Assembly: GCA_025358575.1 (NCBI GenBank)
Contig: JANYJA010000009.1
Span: 1 to 40,570, forward strand
Length of the DNA stretch: 40,570 nucleotides
Reading direction: 5' to 3'
DNA from: Terriglobia bacterium
Lineage (GTDB): Bacteria; Acidobacteriota; Terriglobia; Bryobacterales; Bryobacteraceae
Below, piece after piece: positions 1 through 7,926 of this stretch. Position numbers and translations under genes: made by a program. How positions within the stretch are numbered: the first letter of the stretch is position 1; each line of letters opens with the position of its first letter. The notes beneath the pieces were generated by a model. The model was not told where the DNA came from. It worked only from the letters and a program-made list of their open reading frames with translations, and ran no database searches.

Positions 1-192
1 AGGCAGCAGCTCGTCGACGAATTTGTAGTCGCCTCTCGTGAATTGATTGAGCTGCAGTCACAGCAGACCCAAGGTGTGATCGATGGAGACCCGGACTTCG
101 CCCGCTTCGACGATCTCATCCATATGGCCCGTGATAAAAAAGACAGCGCCAAATATGCGCTAATCTCACACGTCGAGGAACATCACTGCTAG
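1..192 (+). CDS. C-terminal part of an unknown protein
   Basis: An open frame enters the window at base 1 and runs 63 codons to TAG at 190-192. The visible part is acidic and Gln/Asp-rich, with no membrane segment and no motif I recognise; it ends EEHHC. The stop codon overlaps the Shine-Dalgarno AGGAGG of the next gene, so the two are very likely co-transcribed and translationally linked. The N-terminus lies outside the window, so no function can be assigned. Confidence 0.6.
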   Translation, partial: RQQLVDEFVVASRELIELQSQQTQGVIDGDPDFARFDDLIHMARDKKDSAKYALISHVEEHHC

Positions 193-205
193 GAGGACTT
201 TGATT

Positions 206-433
206 ATGGATTTAGAATTAACCCAAGAAGATCGGGCCCGTCTCATTGACTCGACGCACAAGATTCAGTCCGTGAGCGACAGCCTAAACCACGTCGATCC
301 GCGAAAAATTCCCGACCTCGATGGAATCCAGCGTTGCCTCGAAGATGCCGATAAAACTCTTCGGGTGGTGCTGCGGTCGCCCCAATCCCCCACGGGCCAC
401 GATACAAAAGGCAAATCCGACAAGCTTATGTAG
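206..433 (+). CDS. Small hypothetical protein (75 aa)
   Basis: This small, charged, soluble protein has no signal peptide and resembles no family I know. I chose ATG 206 because AGGAGG at 191-196 sits 9 bases upstream; a TTG at 200 in the same frame is too close to that site. Its helix-forming N-terminal two thirds (about residues 1-55) are followed by a Ser/Pro/Lys-rich tail. It directly follows the truncated gene at the window start, with the ribosome binding site overlapping that gene's stop, which suggests a shared transcript and possibly a shared role. Function is unknown. Confidence 0.6.
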   Translation: MDLELTQEDRARLIDSTHKIQSVSDSLNHVDPRKIPDLDGIQRCLEDADKTLRVVLRSPQSPTGHDTKGKSDKLM

Positions 434-447
434 TCCGCCCACTGCCG

Positions 448-478
448 TTGTCGTCGCCTCTTTCCCCTCTGCTACAAT
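448..478 (+). promoter_or_regulatory. Candidate sigma70-type promoter for the AAA+/VWA pair
   Basis: TTGTCG (448-453) and TACAAT (473-478, 5 of 6 consensus) lie in the 94-base gap before the ATPase gene. The spacing of 19 is longer than ideal. The -10 match is good and would give a leader of about 40 bases. This is a pattern match only. Confidence 0.4.
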
Positions 479-527
479 CGCTGCAAAGCACTAATTTTTC
501 CCCATCCACCATCAGGGATGCACAACT

Positions 528-2057
528 ATGACGCAATCCGTTTCGCAGTTGCCCCGTACCCTTGGAGAGCTGCGCGCTAGCAGCTTTTCCGGGCAATCGA
601 TCTCTTCCCGCAGCGTGAAAGACGAGCTGCGCGCCAATCTTCTTTGCAAACTCCAACGCGGCGAAACCCTGTTTCCAGGCATCGTCGGCTACGAAGATAC
701 CGTTGTCCCGCAAGTGGTGAACGCTATATTATCGCGCCACAATTTCATCCTGCTCGGGCTCCGAGGCCAGGCCAAAACACGCCTCGTCCGCATGTTGACG
801 ACTTTGCTCGATCCGCTTGCCCCCTACGTCGCCGGCTGCGAAATTCACGATAATCCCTTCTCCCCCATTTGCCGCCAGTGCAAGAATCTCATCGCCGAAG
901 AAGGCGACGCCACGTCCATCGCGTACGTCACGCCTGAGCAGCGCTACGTCGAGAAACTGGCTACCCCCGATGTCACCATTGCCGACATGATCGGCGACAT
1001 CGATCCCATTAAAGCCGCCCGCCGCGGGCAGGATATTTCCAGCGAATTGACCGTGCACTATGGCCTGTTGCCGCGCGCCAACCGGGGTATCTTCGCCATC
1101 AATGAGCTTCCCGATCTCGCCGGGAAAATTCAGGTCGGCTTGTTCAATATCATGCAGGAAGGCGACGTTCAGATTAAGGGCTACCCCATCCGCCTGCCGC
1201 TCGATCTGCTACTTGTGTTCACGGCGAACCCCGAAGATTACACCGCGCGCGGCAAGATCATCACTCCGCTCAAAGATCGCATCGGCAGCGAAATCCGGAC
1301 GCATTATCCGGCCACTCTGGAACAGGGTCTGGCCATCACCAATCAGGAGGCTTGGGTCACGCGAGCCTCGCCTCTCGAAGTGCGCGTCCCCGTCTACATC
1401 ACAGAGGTGGTCGAACAGCTCGCTTTTACCGCCCGCGAAGATAAGCGCATCGACAAGCGTTCCGGCGTCTCGCAGCGGCTTCCTATTTCGGTTCTCGAAA
1501 ACGTGGTTTCGAATTCCGAACGCCGCGCTCTCAAGACTGCCGATAGCGTCGCCGTGCCTCGCGTCATGGACATCTACGCCGCGCTTCCCTCCATCACCGG
1601 CAAGCTCGAGCTCGAATACGAAGGTGAATTGAAAGGCGGCGATGCCGTGGCTCGCGAAATCATTCGCGGCGCCGTCGGCAAGGTTTATGATCGCTATTTC
1701 GAAGGCGTGAATACCGCCTCCATCATCCAGTGGTTCGACATCGGAGGCAATCTGAAGCTCGACGAATCCGTCGACTCCGCCACCATGGTTAAGCAACTCG
1801 ATGGCATTCAAGGCCTCATGAGCAAAGTCCGCGCGCTCGGGCTTGGCCCCAATGAACCTGACGCCGTGCGAGCTTCCGCGGCCGAATTCATTCTCGAAGG
1901 CCTGTACGCGCATCGCCGCATCGGGCGCACCGAAGAGCGCGGCTTCTCGTCGGAAGAACGCAAAGGCGGACCCGGCCGCGAACCGCGTGAGCGCGAGGAG
2001 CGAGAGGGCAGGGAAGACCCGCGCGAACGCGATCGCCAGCGCCGCAAGTACAACTAG
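528..2057 (+). CDS. MoxR/magnesium-chelatase-like AAA+ ATPase
   Basis: A cytoplasmic AAA+ ATPase of the ChlI/MoxR kind (509 aa). Walker A is GLRGQAKT at residues 77-84. The Walker B region reads IFAINELPDL, with Asn where Asp is usual before the catalytic Glu. Residues 104-118 carry a C-x2-H-x7-C-x2-C pattern (C104, H107, C115, C118), which looks like a small zinc knuckle placed after the Walker A helix. The last 45 residues or so are a highly charged Arg/Glu/Gly-rich tail, probably disordered. A VWA protein follows 9 bases after the stop, the usual chaperone-like ATPase/VWA pairing in which the two act together on a client protein or metal-loading step. The client is unknown. Dedicated Mg- or Co-chelation is not supported, since no tetrapyrrole genes are nearby. 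ATG 528 has a weak AGGGA upstream. Confidence 0.85.
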   Translation: MTQSVSQLPRTLGELRASSFSGQSISSRSVKDELRANLLCKLQRGETLFPGIVGYEDTVVPQVVNAILSRHNFILLGLRGQAKTRLVRMLTTLLDPLAPYVAGCEIHDNPFSPICRQCKNLIAEEGDATSIAYVTPEQRYVEKLATPDVTIADMIGDIDPIKAARRGQDISSELTVHYGLLPRANRGIFAINELPDLAGKIQVGLFNIMQEGDVQIKGYPIRLPLDLLLVFTANPEDYTARGKIITPLKDRIGSEIRTHYPATLEQGLAITNQEAWVTRASPLEVRVPVYITEVVEQLAFTAREDKRIDKRSGVSQRLPISVLENVVSNSERRALKTADSVAVPRVMDIYAALPSITGKLELEYEGELKGGDAVAREIIRGAVGKVYDRYFEGVNTASIIQWFDIGGNLKLDESVDSATMVKQLDGIQGLMSKVRALGLGPNEPDAVRASAAEFILEGLYAHRRIGRTEERGFSSEERKGGPGREPREREEREGREDPRERDRQRRKYN

Positions 2058-2066
2058 GCCGCCGCC

Positions 2067-3290
2067 ATGAAGTGGATCAAGTACTCCAAGTACACCGGTG
2101 ACGATCTCGGCATCGACGCCGACGATCTGCTGAAAGCACTTTCCGATTTTCTTCTCGGCTCCGGCTTCGATGCGCAATTCTCCGAGTGGAATTCTCAGGA
2201 CCTGGAACAGCTCAAACAGGCTATTCAGCGCGCCCTCGAAAGCGGAGAATTGTTCCCCGATGAGCGCATGCAGCAAGCCATGGAACAGCTTCAGAACATG
2301 TCGCCCGAGCAGATGAATCAACTTCTCGACACGTTGGTTCAGAAGCTGGTGGACGAAGGGCACCTCACTCTCGACGAGCATCCAGCCAACCCGCAAGCCG
2401 GCAAGGGCAACGGAAACCAAGGCAAGGTGAAGTTCGAAGTCACCGACAAATCGCTTGATTTCCTCGGCTTTAAAACTCTCAAAGATCTGCTCGGCTCCCT
2501 GGGAAAATCCAGTTTCGGACGCCACGATACGCGCGATCTCGCCACCGGCATTGAATCCTCCGGCACCTCGAAGATCTACGAATTTGGTGACACTCTAAAT
2601 CTCGATATCAGCGCGACGCTTTTCTCCGCCGTTCGCCGCGAAGGCGCCACCGTCCCGCTCAATCTCGAATACTCCGACCTCCACGTGCACCAGTGCGAGT
2701 ATCAAAGCTCCTGCGCCACCGTGCTCATGCTCGATTGCAGCCACAGCATGATTCTTTATGGCGAGGACCGCTTTACGCCCGCGAAAAAAGTCGCCATGGC
2801 GCTGGCGCACCTCATCAAAACTCAGTATCCCGGCGACAGCCTTCGCTGCGTTCTATTCCATGACTCCGCCGAAGAGCTTGCCATCAGCCAGCTCGCCCGC
2901 GTGCAGGTCGGCCCGTATTACACCAACACGCGCGATGGCCTCATCCTCGCCCAGAAGCTGCTCGCCCAAGAGCGCAAAGATATGCGCCAGATCATTATGA
3001 TCACGGATGGCAAGCCTTCAGCGCTCACACTGGACGACGGCCGCATCTACCGCAACGCCTTCGGTCTCGACCCGTTGGTCATCAGCCGCACCCTGGAAGA
3101 GGTAAACCGCTGCAAGAAGCAGGGGATTTTGATCAACACCTTCATGCTCGCCAGCGACTACGGCTTGGTCAACTTCGTCCAGAAGGTGACCGAAATCTGC
3201 CGCGGCAAAGCCTACTTCACCACGCCCTATAACCTCGGCCAATACCTCCTGATGGACTACATGAATCGCAAAACGCGCACAATTCACTGA
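2067..3290 (+). CDS. VWA-domain (MIDAS) protein, partner of the AAA+ ATPase
   Basis: 407 aa, cytoplasmic, no signal peptide. The N-terminal 110 residues are helical and rich in Gln, Glu and Met. A linker leads to a C-terminal von Willebrand A domain (about residues 215-395). The metal-ion-dependent adhesion site DCSHS (223-227) matches DxSxS, and MITDGKPSA matches the later MIDAS loop. In ChlI/ChlD-like and MoxR/VWA pairs the VWA subunit recruits the substrate and the hexameric ATPase supplies force. Nine bases separate this start from the ATPase stop, so co-expression is nearly certain. Length and architecture fit the stand-alone VWA partners rather than the larger BchD/CobT chelatase subunits. 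Confidence 0.85.
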   Translation: MKWIKYSKYTGDDLGIDADDLLKALSDFLLGSGFDAQFSEWNSQDLEQLKQAIQRALESGELFPDERMQQAMEQLQNMSPEQMNQLLDTLVQKLVDEGHLTLDEHPANPQAGKGNGNQGKVKFEVTDKSLDFLGFKTLKDLLGSLGKSSFGRHDTRDLATGIESSGTSKIYEFGDTLNLDISATLFSAVRREGATVPLNLEYSDLHVHQCEYQSSCATVLMLDCSHSMILYGEDRFTPAKKVAMALAHLIKTQYPGDSLRCVLFHDSAEELAISQLARVQVGPYYTNTRDGLILAQKLLAQERKDMRQIIMITDGKPSALTLDDGRIYRNAFGLDPLVISRTLEEVNRCKKQGILINTFMLASDYGLVNFVQKVTEICRGKAYFTTPYNLGQYLLMDYMNRKTRTIH

Positions 3291-3366
3291 CCAGCGGCGG
3301 CTTTTACGCAACCGAAGTCCACTGTCCCGCGTTCCACCACATAAGGTTGGAATCTGTGTCTCGAAA

Positions 3367-4018
3367 ATGGCGTTAGTTTTTCTCCCCGTCGCCTTAGCTT
3401 TATTCGCAGCGGATGACCAACCCTGGAAAGACAAGAAAATCGCCGAGGTGGGGGTTACGCTCTGCACCCACTGTGAATCGGACAGCACAATTTTGGCGTC
3501 GTCCTCAAACGAGGGGAATGGGTTATCCCGGCGCGGGCGGTACTGGAATGGGCGGCGGGCGTGGCTACCCAGGCGGCGGTCGTCAGTCCGATGATGGCGA
3601 ACAGTCTTCCACCATGCAGCCTCCCTCATTGAGGTTGCGTTGGGAAAGCGCTCTACCTGTGCGTGAAGCGGAACTTAAGGCCCACGAAACCTCCGCTCCA
3701 TCGGTCGATTCCGATCATTACGCGATAGCCGTCTACGGCGTTCCGAATCGTCTTTTAGACACCGACTCGGACAGCGCGTCGGATCGCCTGAAAAAACAGG
3801 CCACCATGAAACTCACTGGCAAGAAAAACTGGATGCCTTCAAGCGTCCAAATTATTCAACGCGACGAAGGAACTGTCGTTATTTACCTCTTTGCTCGAAC
3901 CAACGAAGTCATTCGTTCCGACAGCCGCCTTGAATTCAACGCCAAGATCGTGCGCATGCAGATCGTGCGCAATTTCTATCCGGAAGAAATGACGATTCAG
4001 GGAAAACTTGAGTTGTAA
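3367..4018 (+). pseudogene. Secreted hypothetical protein gene broken by a short inversion/frameshift
   Basis: ATG 3367 opens a frame with a signal peptide (ALVFLPVALALFAA) and PWKDKKIAE. The readable C-terminal part (Gly-rich GMGYPGAGG, then a folded-looking domain ending MTIQGKLEL, stop 4016-4018) lies in the next frame. The plus-strand bases between about 3445 and 3506 make no sensible peptide in either frame. Their reverse complement encodes EDDAKIVLSDSQWVQSVTPT, which is what I would expect after the signal peptide from memory of similar Acidobacteriota proteins. I therefore read this as one secreted-protein gene damaged by a roughly 60-base inversion plus a one-base frame change. An alternative is that a shorter protein is made from ATG 3413 (201 aa) without a signal peptide. 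Function is unknown. Confidence 0.6.
3445..3506. other. Apparent micro-inversion inside a coding sequence
   Basis: The segment is bounded by GAGG (3445-3448) and CCTC (3503-3506), a 4-base inverted repeat. Flipping it joins IAE to DDAKIVLSDSQWVQSVTPT in the signal-peptide frame; one extra base is still needed to enter the downstream Gly-rich frame. This points to a template-switch type mutation rather than a clean recombinase switch. Confidence 0.5.
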
Positions 4019-4094
4019 AGTTTTGTAAGTCCGAAACAAGATGTCCTTAGCCCGTGTTATTTTGTCCCAGCAGCGTTAATATAAGGGGACACAA

Positions 4095-5018
4095 ATGACC
4101 GTCGCTACGCAATTGGAATGGCCGAAGAAAACTAGAGAGTTTAATAGTAATTTTCTAGATTCCACCGTTTGGAACGAATTCGAATTTCGCGACGACGATA
4201 TTGTCATCTCCACGTATGCCAAGTCCGGCACCACCTGGATGCAGCAAATCATCGCCCAGATGCTGTTCTCGGGCAACACGGAGCTAGAGGTCGCGGAGAT
4301 GTCTCCCTGGCTTGATTTCCGCCTGCCGCCGCGAGACGCGCAGCTCAAAATGGTTAAGGAACAGACCCACCGGCGTTTCGTGAAAACACATCTACCCGTC
4401 GATGCCTTGGTCTTCTCCCCGAAGGCCCGATATATTTATATTGGACGGGACGGTCGCGATGTGGCGTGGAGCCTGTTTAACCACCATCGCACGCTGACGC
4501 CTGGCTTTTACGAAGCCATGAAAAACAACCCCAACGGCATGGGTCCGGCGGTCGAGCGAGGTACCTCCGACGTTCACGAGTTTTTCCGTGTTTGGCTTGA
4601 AAGGGATGGGTTCCCTTACTGGCCTTTTTGGGAAAATGTCCGCACTTGGTGGGAGATCCGTAATCTGCCCAATATCCTCATGGTGCACTTTGAAACCTTG
4701 AAAACGAACATGCCAGCGGAGATGCGGCGCATTGCCAAATTTCTGGACATCACAATTGATGAATCCCACTGGGATGAAATCGTGGAGCACTGCACTTTCG
4801 ATTGGATGAGGGCTAACGGCGAGAAGAGCGTGCCGCTGCACGGCAAAATGTGGGAGAACGGCGTGAAGTCTTTCATTCACAAAGGCACGAACGGGCGGTG
4901 GATCGATACCCTCACACCGCAAGACTGCGCCGCCTACGAAGCCAGGGCGCTGGCGGAAGTTGGCCCCGAAGCCGCGGAATGGCTGAAAACCGGTAAACTC
5001 AGCGCGGGGTTAAAATAA
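4095..5018 (+). CDS. PAPS-dependent sulfotransferase
   Basis: 307 aa, cytosolic sulfotransferase family (PF00685 type), moving sulfate from PAPS to an alcohol, phenol or amine. The 5'-phosphosulfate loop is YAKSGTTW (41-48). The catalytic-base candidate is His99 in KTHLP. The 3'-phosphate binding element is YIGRDGRDVAWS, with Arg118 and Ser126. A C-terminal HKGTNGRW corresponds to the RKGxxGxW motif. Length matches cytosolic aryl/alcohol sulfotransferases. The start has AGGGG about 8 bases upstream. The acceptor cannot be read from sequence and no biosynthetic cluster adjoins. The first 60 bases of the gene are AT-rich with codons rare in neighbours (AAT, AGT, TTT, CTA), a mild hint of transfer. 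Confidence 0.88.
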   Translation: MTVATQLEWPKKTREFNSNFLDSTVWNEFEFRDDDIVISTYAKSGTTWMQQIIAQMLFSGNTELEVAEMSPWLDFRLPPRDAQLKMVKEQTHRRFVKTHLPVDALVFSPKARYIYIGRDGRDVAWSLFNHHRTLTPGFYEAMKNNPNGMGPAVERGTSDVHEFFRVWLERDGFPYWPFWENVRTWWEIRNLPNILMVHFETLKTNMPAEMRRIAKFLDITIDESHWDEIVEHCTFDWMRANGEKSVPLHGKMWENGVKSFIHKGTNGRWIDTLTPQDCAAYEARALAEVGPEAAEWLKTGKLSAGLK

Positions 5019-5135
5019 GGAACTCAGTCACGACCGACAAACTGCTGCCAAAGCCCTGTATCTATACGGTTTCGACTACCGAGAAAGACTTGTTCTTAAG
5101 GTGACGGGGTTATCGTGGGTCAGGAGAATTGCCAC

Positions 5136-5333
5136 ATGGCAGCAATCGTTACAGGTTCGAAAACAGTAAGTACTTCAGTGTCGCCAGCCCTTACGGGAGC
5201 GGCGCTTACCGCGCTGATGGCGATAGCCGTCGAAAACATGACGGTGGGACAGCTAAGACAATTGCAGGACGCGGTCAAACGTGTCCCTGGAGGTGCCGCG
5301 ATTGGGGCGACTATGGGATCCATCCTCACCTAG
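5136..5333 (+). CDS. Small Ala/Gly-rich hypothetical peptide (65 aa)
   Basis: ATG 5136 has AGGAGA (5122-5127) 8 bases upstream, better placed than an in-frame GTG at 5115. The peptide has a Thr/Ser-rich N-terminus, a hydrophobic stretch (ALTGAALTALMAIAV), an amphipathic segment (QLRQLQDAV) and a Gly/Ala-rich end after VPGG. The last part faintly resembles a double-glycine leader with a short core, but no maturation or export genes are adjacent. I do not recognise the family. The opposite strand is also open here, but it lacks a comparable ribosome site. Confidence 0.5.
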   Translation: MAAIVTGSKTVSTSVSPALTGAALTALMAIAVENMTVGQLRQLQDAVKRVPGGAAIGATMGSILT

Positions 5334-5341
5334 CCGGACGG

Positions 5342-5375
5342 TTGGGGGTGCGGCTGATCGGGTGCCCGCCCCCAA
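5342..5375 (+). terminator. GC-rich hairpin between convergent genes
   Basis: TTGGGGG (5342-5348) pairs perfectly with CCCCCAA (5369-5375), with a 20-base loop that can fold again. ATTTAGTTT follows on the plus strand. It sits between the small peptide gene and the convergent dehydrogenase gene and may stop transcription. The T tract is poor, so this is tentative. Confidence 0.35.
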
Positions 5376-5382
5376 ATTTAGT

Positions 5383-6126
5383 TTAGTAAGTGGCTCGCCC
5401 GCCGCTGGCGTCATAACACTGCCCGGTCACGAACGAACAGTCCGGGCTTGCCAAAAAGTGCACCACCGCCGCAATCTCTTCCGGAGTTCCGGTCCGCTTC
5501 ATCGGGATGCGGTCGGTCATGTAGCTCACCTGCGCCTCGGTCAACTGCTCCAGGATTTTCGTCCGGATCACGGCCGGTGCCACCGCATTCACGCAGATCC
5601 CTTCGGTAGCCACTTCCTTCGCAATCGACTTCGTGAACCCGATCACCGCCGCCTTCGTCGCCGAATAACCGCACATATTCGGATTGCCTTCCTTGCCCGC
5701 AATGGATGCAATGGTGACAATCCGCCCGTACTTGCGCGAACGCATCGCCGGCATTACGGCCCGGCAAAAATTAAATACGCCCGTCATGTTCACCGCGATG
5801 ACATGCTGCCAGTCCGCATCCGTCTGCTCCCACAGAGGAGCCGCGCGGCCCGCCACGCCGGCATTGTTCACCAGCACGTCGATTCGCCCCGTCTGCTTCA
5901 GCACGATCTCAGTGGCGGCCTGGACCGAGGCCGCATTGGTAATGTCGACCGACAGAGGAAATGCCCCGCCGCCAATCGAAGCCGCCACTGCCGCCGCGCC
6001 TTTTTGATCCATATCCGCGATCGCGATTATGGCACCGGCCGCGGCCAGGCGCCGCGCGATGGCCTCGCCGATGCCCGTCGCCGCGCCCGTCACAATCGCC
6101 GTCTGACCTTTTAGATCGAATGGCAC
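5383..6126 (-). CDS. Short-chain dehydrogenase/reductase (FabG/gluconate-5-dehydrogenase-like)
   Basis: 247 aa classical SDR. It has the nucleotide loop TGAATGIG (residues 13-20), NNAG (87-90), catalytic Ser141, and YSATK with Tyr154 and Lys158. An Asp at the end of strand beta-2 (IADMD, residues 38-40) suggests NAD(H) rather than NADP(H). It is cytoplasmic and probably oxidises a sugar acid or 3-hydroxyacyl substrate; the exact substrate is open. The start is GTG with GGGAGG 8 bases upstream inside the end of rplI. Only 3 bases separate the genes, so it is read as the last gene of the ribosomal run. The hairpin at 5342-5375 lies just beyond its stop. Confidence 0.85.
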   Translation of the reverse strand: MPFDLKGQTAIVTGAATGIGEAIARRLAAAGAIIAIADMDQKGAAAVAASIGGGAFPLSVDITNAASVQAATEIVLKQTGRIDVLVNNAGVAGRAAPLWEQTDADWQHVIAVNMTGVFNFCRAVMPAMRSRKYGRIVTIASIAGKEGNPNMCGYSATKAAVIGFTKSIAKEVATEGICVNAVAPAVIRTKILEQLTEAQVSYMTDRIPMKRTGTPEEIAAVVHFLASPDCSFVTGQCYDASGGRATY

Positions 6127-6129
6127 GCC

Positions 6130-6582
6130 TTACGCCTCCCGAACCACCTGCACCGTAATCTCGGTCGAGACATCCCGATGCAGACGAACCGCGACCTTGT
6201 GCTCGCCCAGCGTGCGAATCGGCTCGTCGAGCTGGATCTTGCGACGGTCGATGGTAAAGTTTTTCTTCTCGAGCGCCTCCGCAACGTCCTTCGATGTCAC
6301 CGAACCAAATAGCTGATCGTTCTCGCCCGCCTTCTGCGAAATAGTCACCACGGTTCCGTTCAGCAGCTTGGCCAAGTCCTGCGCCTCGCCCTGCTGTTTG
6401 GCCTCGCGCCGCACGTGCGACTGCCGCTCTTGCTCCACAATCTTGCGATTGCCGTCAGTTGCCGCCACCGCCATCTTCTTCGGCAGCAGAAAATTGCGCG
6501 CGTAACCCGGCGCGACCTTCACCAGGTCGCCGCGCGAACCTAGCTTTTCCACGTCTTCTCTGAGAATTACTTCCATTGCCAT
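6130..6582 (-). CDS. rplI: Ribosomal protein bL9
   Basis: 150 aa 50S ribosomal protein. The N-terminal domain MEVILREDVEKLGSRGDLV and GYARNFLLPKKMA are typical of bL9. A connecting helix (KIVEQERQSHVRREAKQQ) and the C-terminal rRNA-binding domain (GSVTSKDVAEAL, ending VQVVREA) follow. I chose ATG 6582 (protein MAMEVILRE) because GAGG lies 8 bases upstream; longer in-frame versions add an unrelated basic stretch, and ATG 6576 is the alternative. It sits in the classic rpsF-rpsR-rplI order, directly behind rpsR and ahead of an SDR gene. Confidence 0.95.
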   Translation of the reverse strand: MAMEVILREDVEKLGSRGDLVKVAPGYARNFLLPKKMAVAATDGNRKIVEQERQSHVRREAKQQGEAQDLAKLLNGTVVTISQKAGENDQLFGSVTSKDVAEALEKKNFTIDRRKIQLDEPIRTLGEHKVAVRLHRDVSTEITVQVVREA

Positions 6583-6598
6583 TGCGGTTTCCTCTTGC

Positions 6599-6898
6599 CT
6601 ACACCGTCGTTGCAAAAGGCAGCAGCGCAATGTTGCGTGCCTTTTTAATTGCGTCGCTCAACCGCCGCTGATGCGGTGCGCATACGCCCGAAATTCGCCG
6701 CGGCACAATCTTGCCCTTCTCCGCGATGAACGCATTCAGCAATCGCACATCTTTGTAATTGATGTCGTCGATTTTCTCCATGCAGAAACGGCAAACCTTC
6801 TTCCGCCGGAAATACTGCTTTTTATTGGTAGCGACAGCCTTGTCGCCGCCGGTGGGCCGCTGCCCCGCACTGCCTGGTCTTCCTCTGGATTCCGCCAT
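6599..6898 (-). CDS. rpsR: Ribosomal protein bS18
   Basis: 99 aa 30S protein that binds next to bS6 on the platform. The core [21 protein letters not shown] and the end [22 protein letters not shown] are diagnostic. Cys pairs in VCRFC and CAPH suggest the zinc-binding (C+) form of bS18. An N-terminal extension of about 25 residues is Gly/Arg/Lys-rich and likely disordered. AAGGAGAG precedes the ATG. A gap of 21 bases separates it from the upstream rpsF and 16 bases from rplI, so the three are co-transcribed. Confidence 0.96.
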   Translation of the reverse strand: MAESRGRPGSAGQRPTGGDKAVATNKKQYFRRKKVCRFCMEKIDDINYKDVRLLNAFIAEKGKIVPRRISGVCAPHQRRLSDAIKKARNIALLPFATTV

Positions 6899-6919
6899 CT
6901 GATCTCTCCTTAGTCTCGC

Positions 6920-7336
6920 TTACTGCGGCGTGCCCGCATCGCCCAACATCTGCTGAGCCACCGTCGGCTGCGGTGCGGCCGGAGCCGCCGTTGCCTTGCG
7001 ATGTGCCCGCTTCTCGCGGACTTTCTTCCGCTTATCGAGCCTCTTCAGCGTCTCGTCGATGCGCACGGTCAGAAACTTGATGATGAGATCGGAAACGCGC
7101 AACCGGCGCTCGAACTCTTTTACCGATTCCGGCCCCGCGGAAAACTGCATCAGGACATACGACCCTTCCTTATGCTTCTCCACGCGATAAGCCAGACGGC
7201 GTTTGCCCCACTTTTCCACTTTGTCGACCGTTCCGCCCGTGGTGGTAACCGTGGTCGTCAATTGCTCGACGAAACCATCGATCTCCTCTTCCGTGGCGTC
7301 CGGTCTGGCGATGAACAACTCTTCGTAGATTCTCAT
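6920..7336 (-). CDS. rpsF: Ribosomal protein bS6
   Basis: 138 aa. The bS6 fold is clear from [33 protein letters not shown] and [10 protein letters not shown]-terminal extension of about 35 residues is rich in Lys/Arg, then Ala/Pro, longer than E. coli bS6. Its ATG overlaps the pth stop codon in an ATGA junction (7333-7336), which couples translation of the two genes. No ssb lies between rpsF and rpsR, unlike in many bacteria. Confidence 0.96.
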   Translation of the reverse strand: MRIYEELFIARPDATEEEIDGFVEQLTTTVTTTGGTVDKVEKWGKRRLAYRVEKHKEGSYVLMQFSAGPESVKEFERRLRVSDLIIKFLTVRIDETLKRLDKRKKVREKRAHRKATAAPAAPQPTVAQQMLGDAGTPQ

Positions 7337-7920
7337 GCTTCCTCTGTTGAGCCTTGGGCGCGACGATTGTATTTCGTCATGGACTTTCCGACGCCTTCGG
7401 CGATTATTGAACGCACCGCATCGGCCCCGCGGCCGAGCACTTCATCCAATTCCTTTGCCTGCGAGCGCTTAAACGGCGCCAGCAGATAATCCTTTCCGCT
7501 TTGTAACGAAATTCCCGGATGAACTCCCAGCCGAACCCGCGCAAAATCCTGGGTTCCCAGGCTGTCGATCACCGACTCTACCCCGTTATGCCCGGCCGAC
7601 GAACCGTTCGGCCGAACCCGCAAACTCCCCCACGGCAGGGCCAGTTCATCATAAATCAAAATCAGATCGCGGGCGGTCATCGCGTGCTTCTCCATCAGAG
7701 GCTTCAACGATGTCCCGCTCAGATTCATATAGGTTTGCGGTTGTGCCAGACAAACGGGCTGGCCGCCAATCTCGCCGACCCCGATCAGGGCCTTCGAATC
7801 CGGCCGCGACACCCGAATACCATGCTGCTCGGCCAGCAGATCAACCACCCGGAAACCCAGGTTATGCGGCGTATTGAAATACTCGCCACCCGGATTTCCC
7901 AGCCCAGCCACCAGCAGCAT
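7333..7920 (-). CDS. pth: Peptidyl-tRNA hydrolase
   Basis: 195 aa, cytoplasmic. It recycles peptidyl-tRNAs dropped from ribosomes by cutting the peptide-tRNA ester. GLGNPGGEY (6-14), the catalytic His19 in [26 protein letters not shown] and SAGHNGVES are all family signatures; the usual GGHNG is SAGHNG here. The C-terminal lid (KSMTKYNRR) is present. It starts 6 bases after the rplY stop and overlaps rpsF by 4 bases. The rplY-pth pairing matches the ctc-spoVC arrangement of Firmicutes. Confidence 0.96.
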   Translation of the reverse strand: MLLVAGLGNPGGEYFNTPHNLGFRVVDLLAEQHGIRVSRPDSKALIGVGEIGGQPVCLAQPQTYMNLSGTSLKPLMEKHAMTARDLILIYDELALPWGSLRVRPNGSSAGHNGVESVIDSLGTQDFARVRLGVHPGISLQSGKDYLLAPFKRSQAKELDEVLGRGADAVRSIIAEGVGKSMTKYNRRAQGSTEEA

Positions 7921-7926
7921 GGCCAG

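Noticed and set aside
1209-2525. Long minus-strand open frame (438 codons) across the AAA+ and VWA genes
   Set aside because: It is antisense to two clear protein genes with conserved motifs, is low in complexity and has no ribosome site or known domain; GC-rich codon use creates such shadows.
528-3290. Magnesium or cobalt chelatase subunits I and D
   Set aside because: The pair has the right fold, but no large H subunit or tetrapyrrole gene is near, and the VWA protein is shorter than chelatase D subunits.
3018-3629. Minus-strand open frame of 203 codons
   Set aside because: Its middle part is the flipped piece of the plus-strand secreted-protein gene; the rest is antisense to the VWA gene. 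It is not taken as a separate gene.
5281-6114. Plus-strand open frame of 277 codons opposite the SDR gene
   Set aside because: Arg/His-rich shadow of the dehydrogenase; the SDR frame has every family motif.
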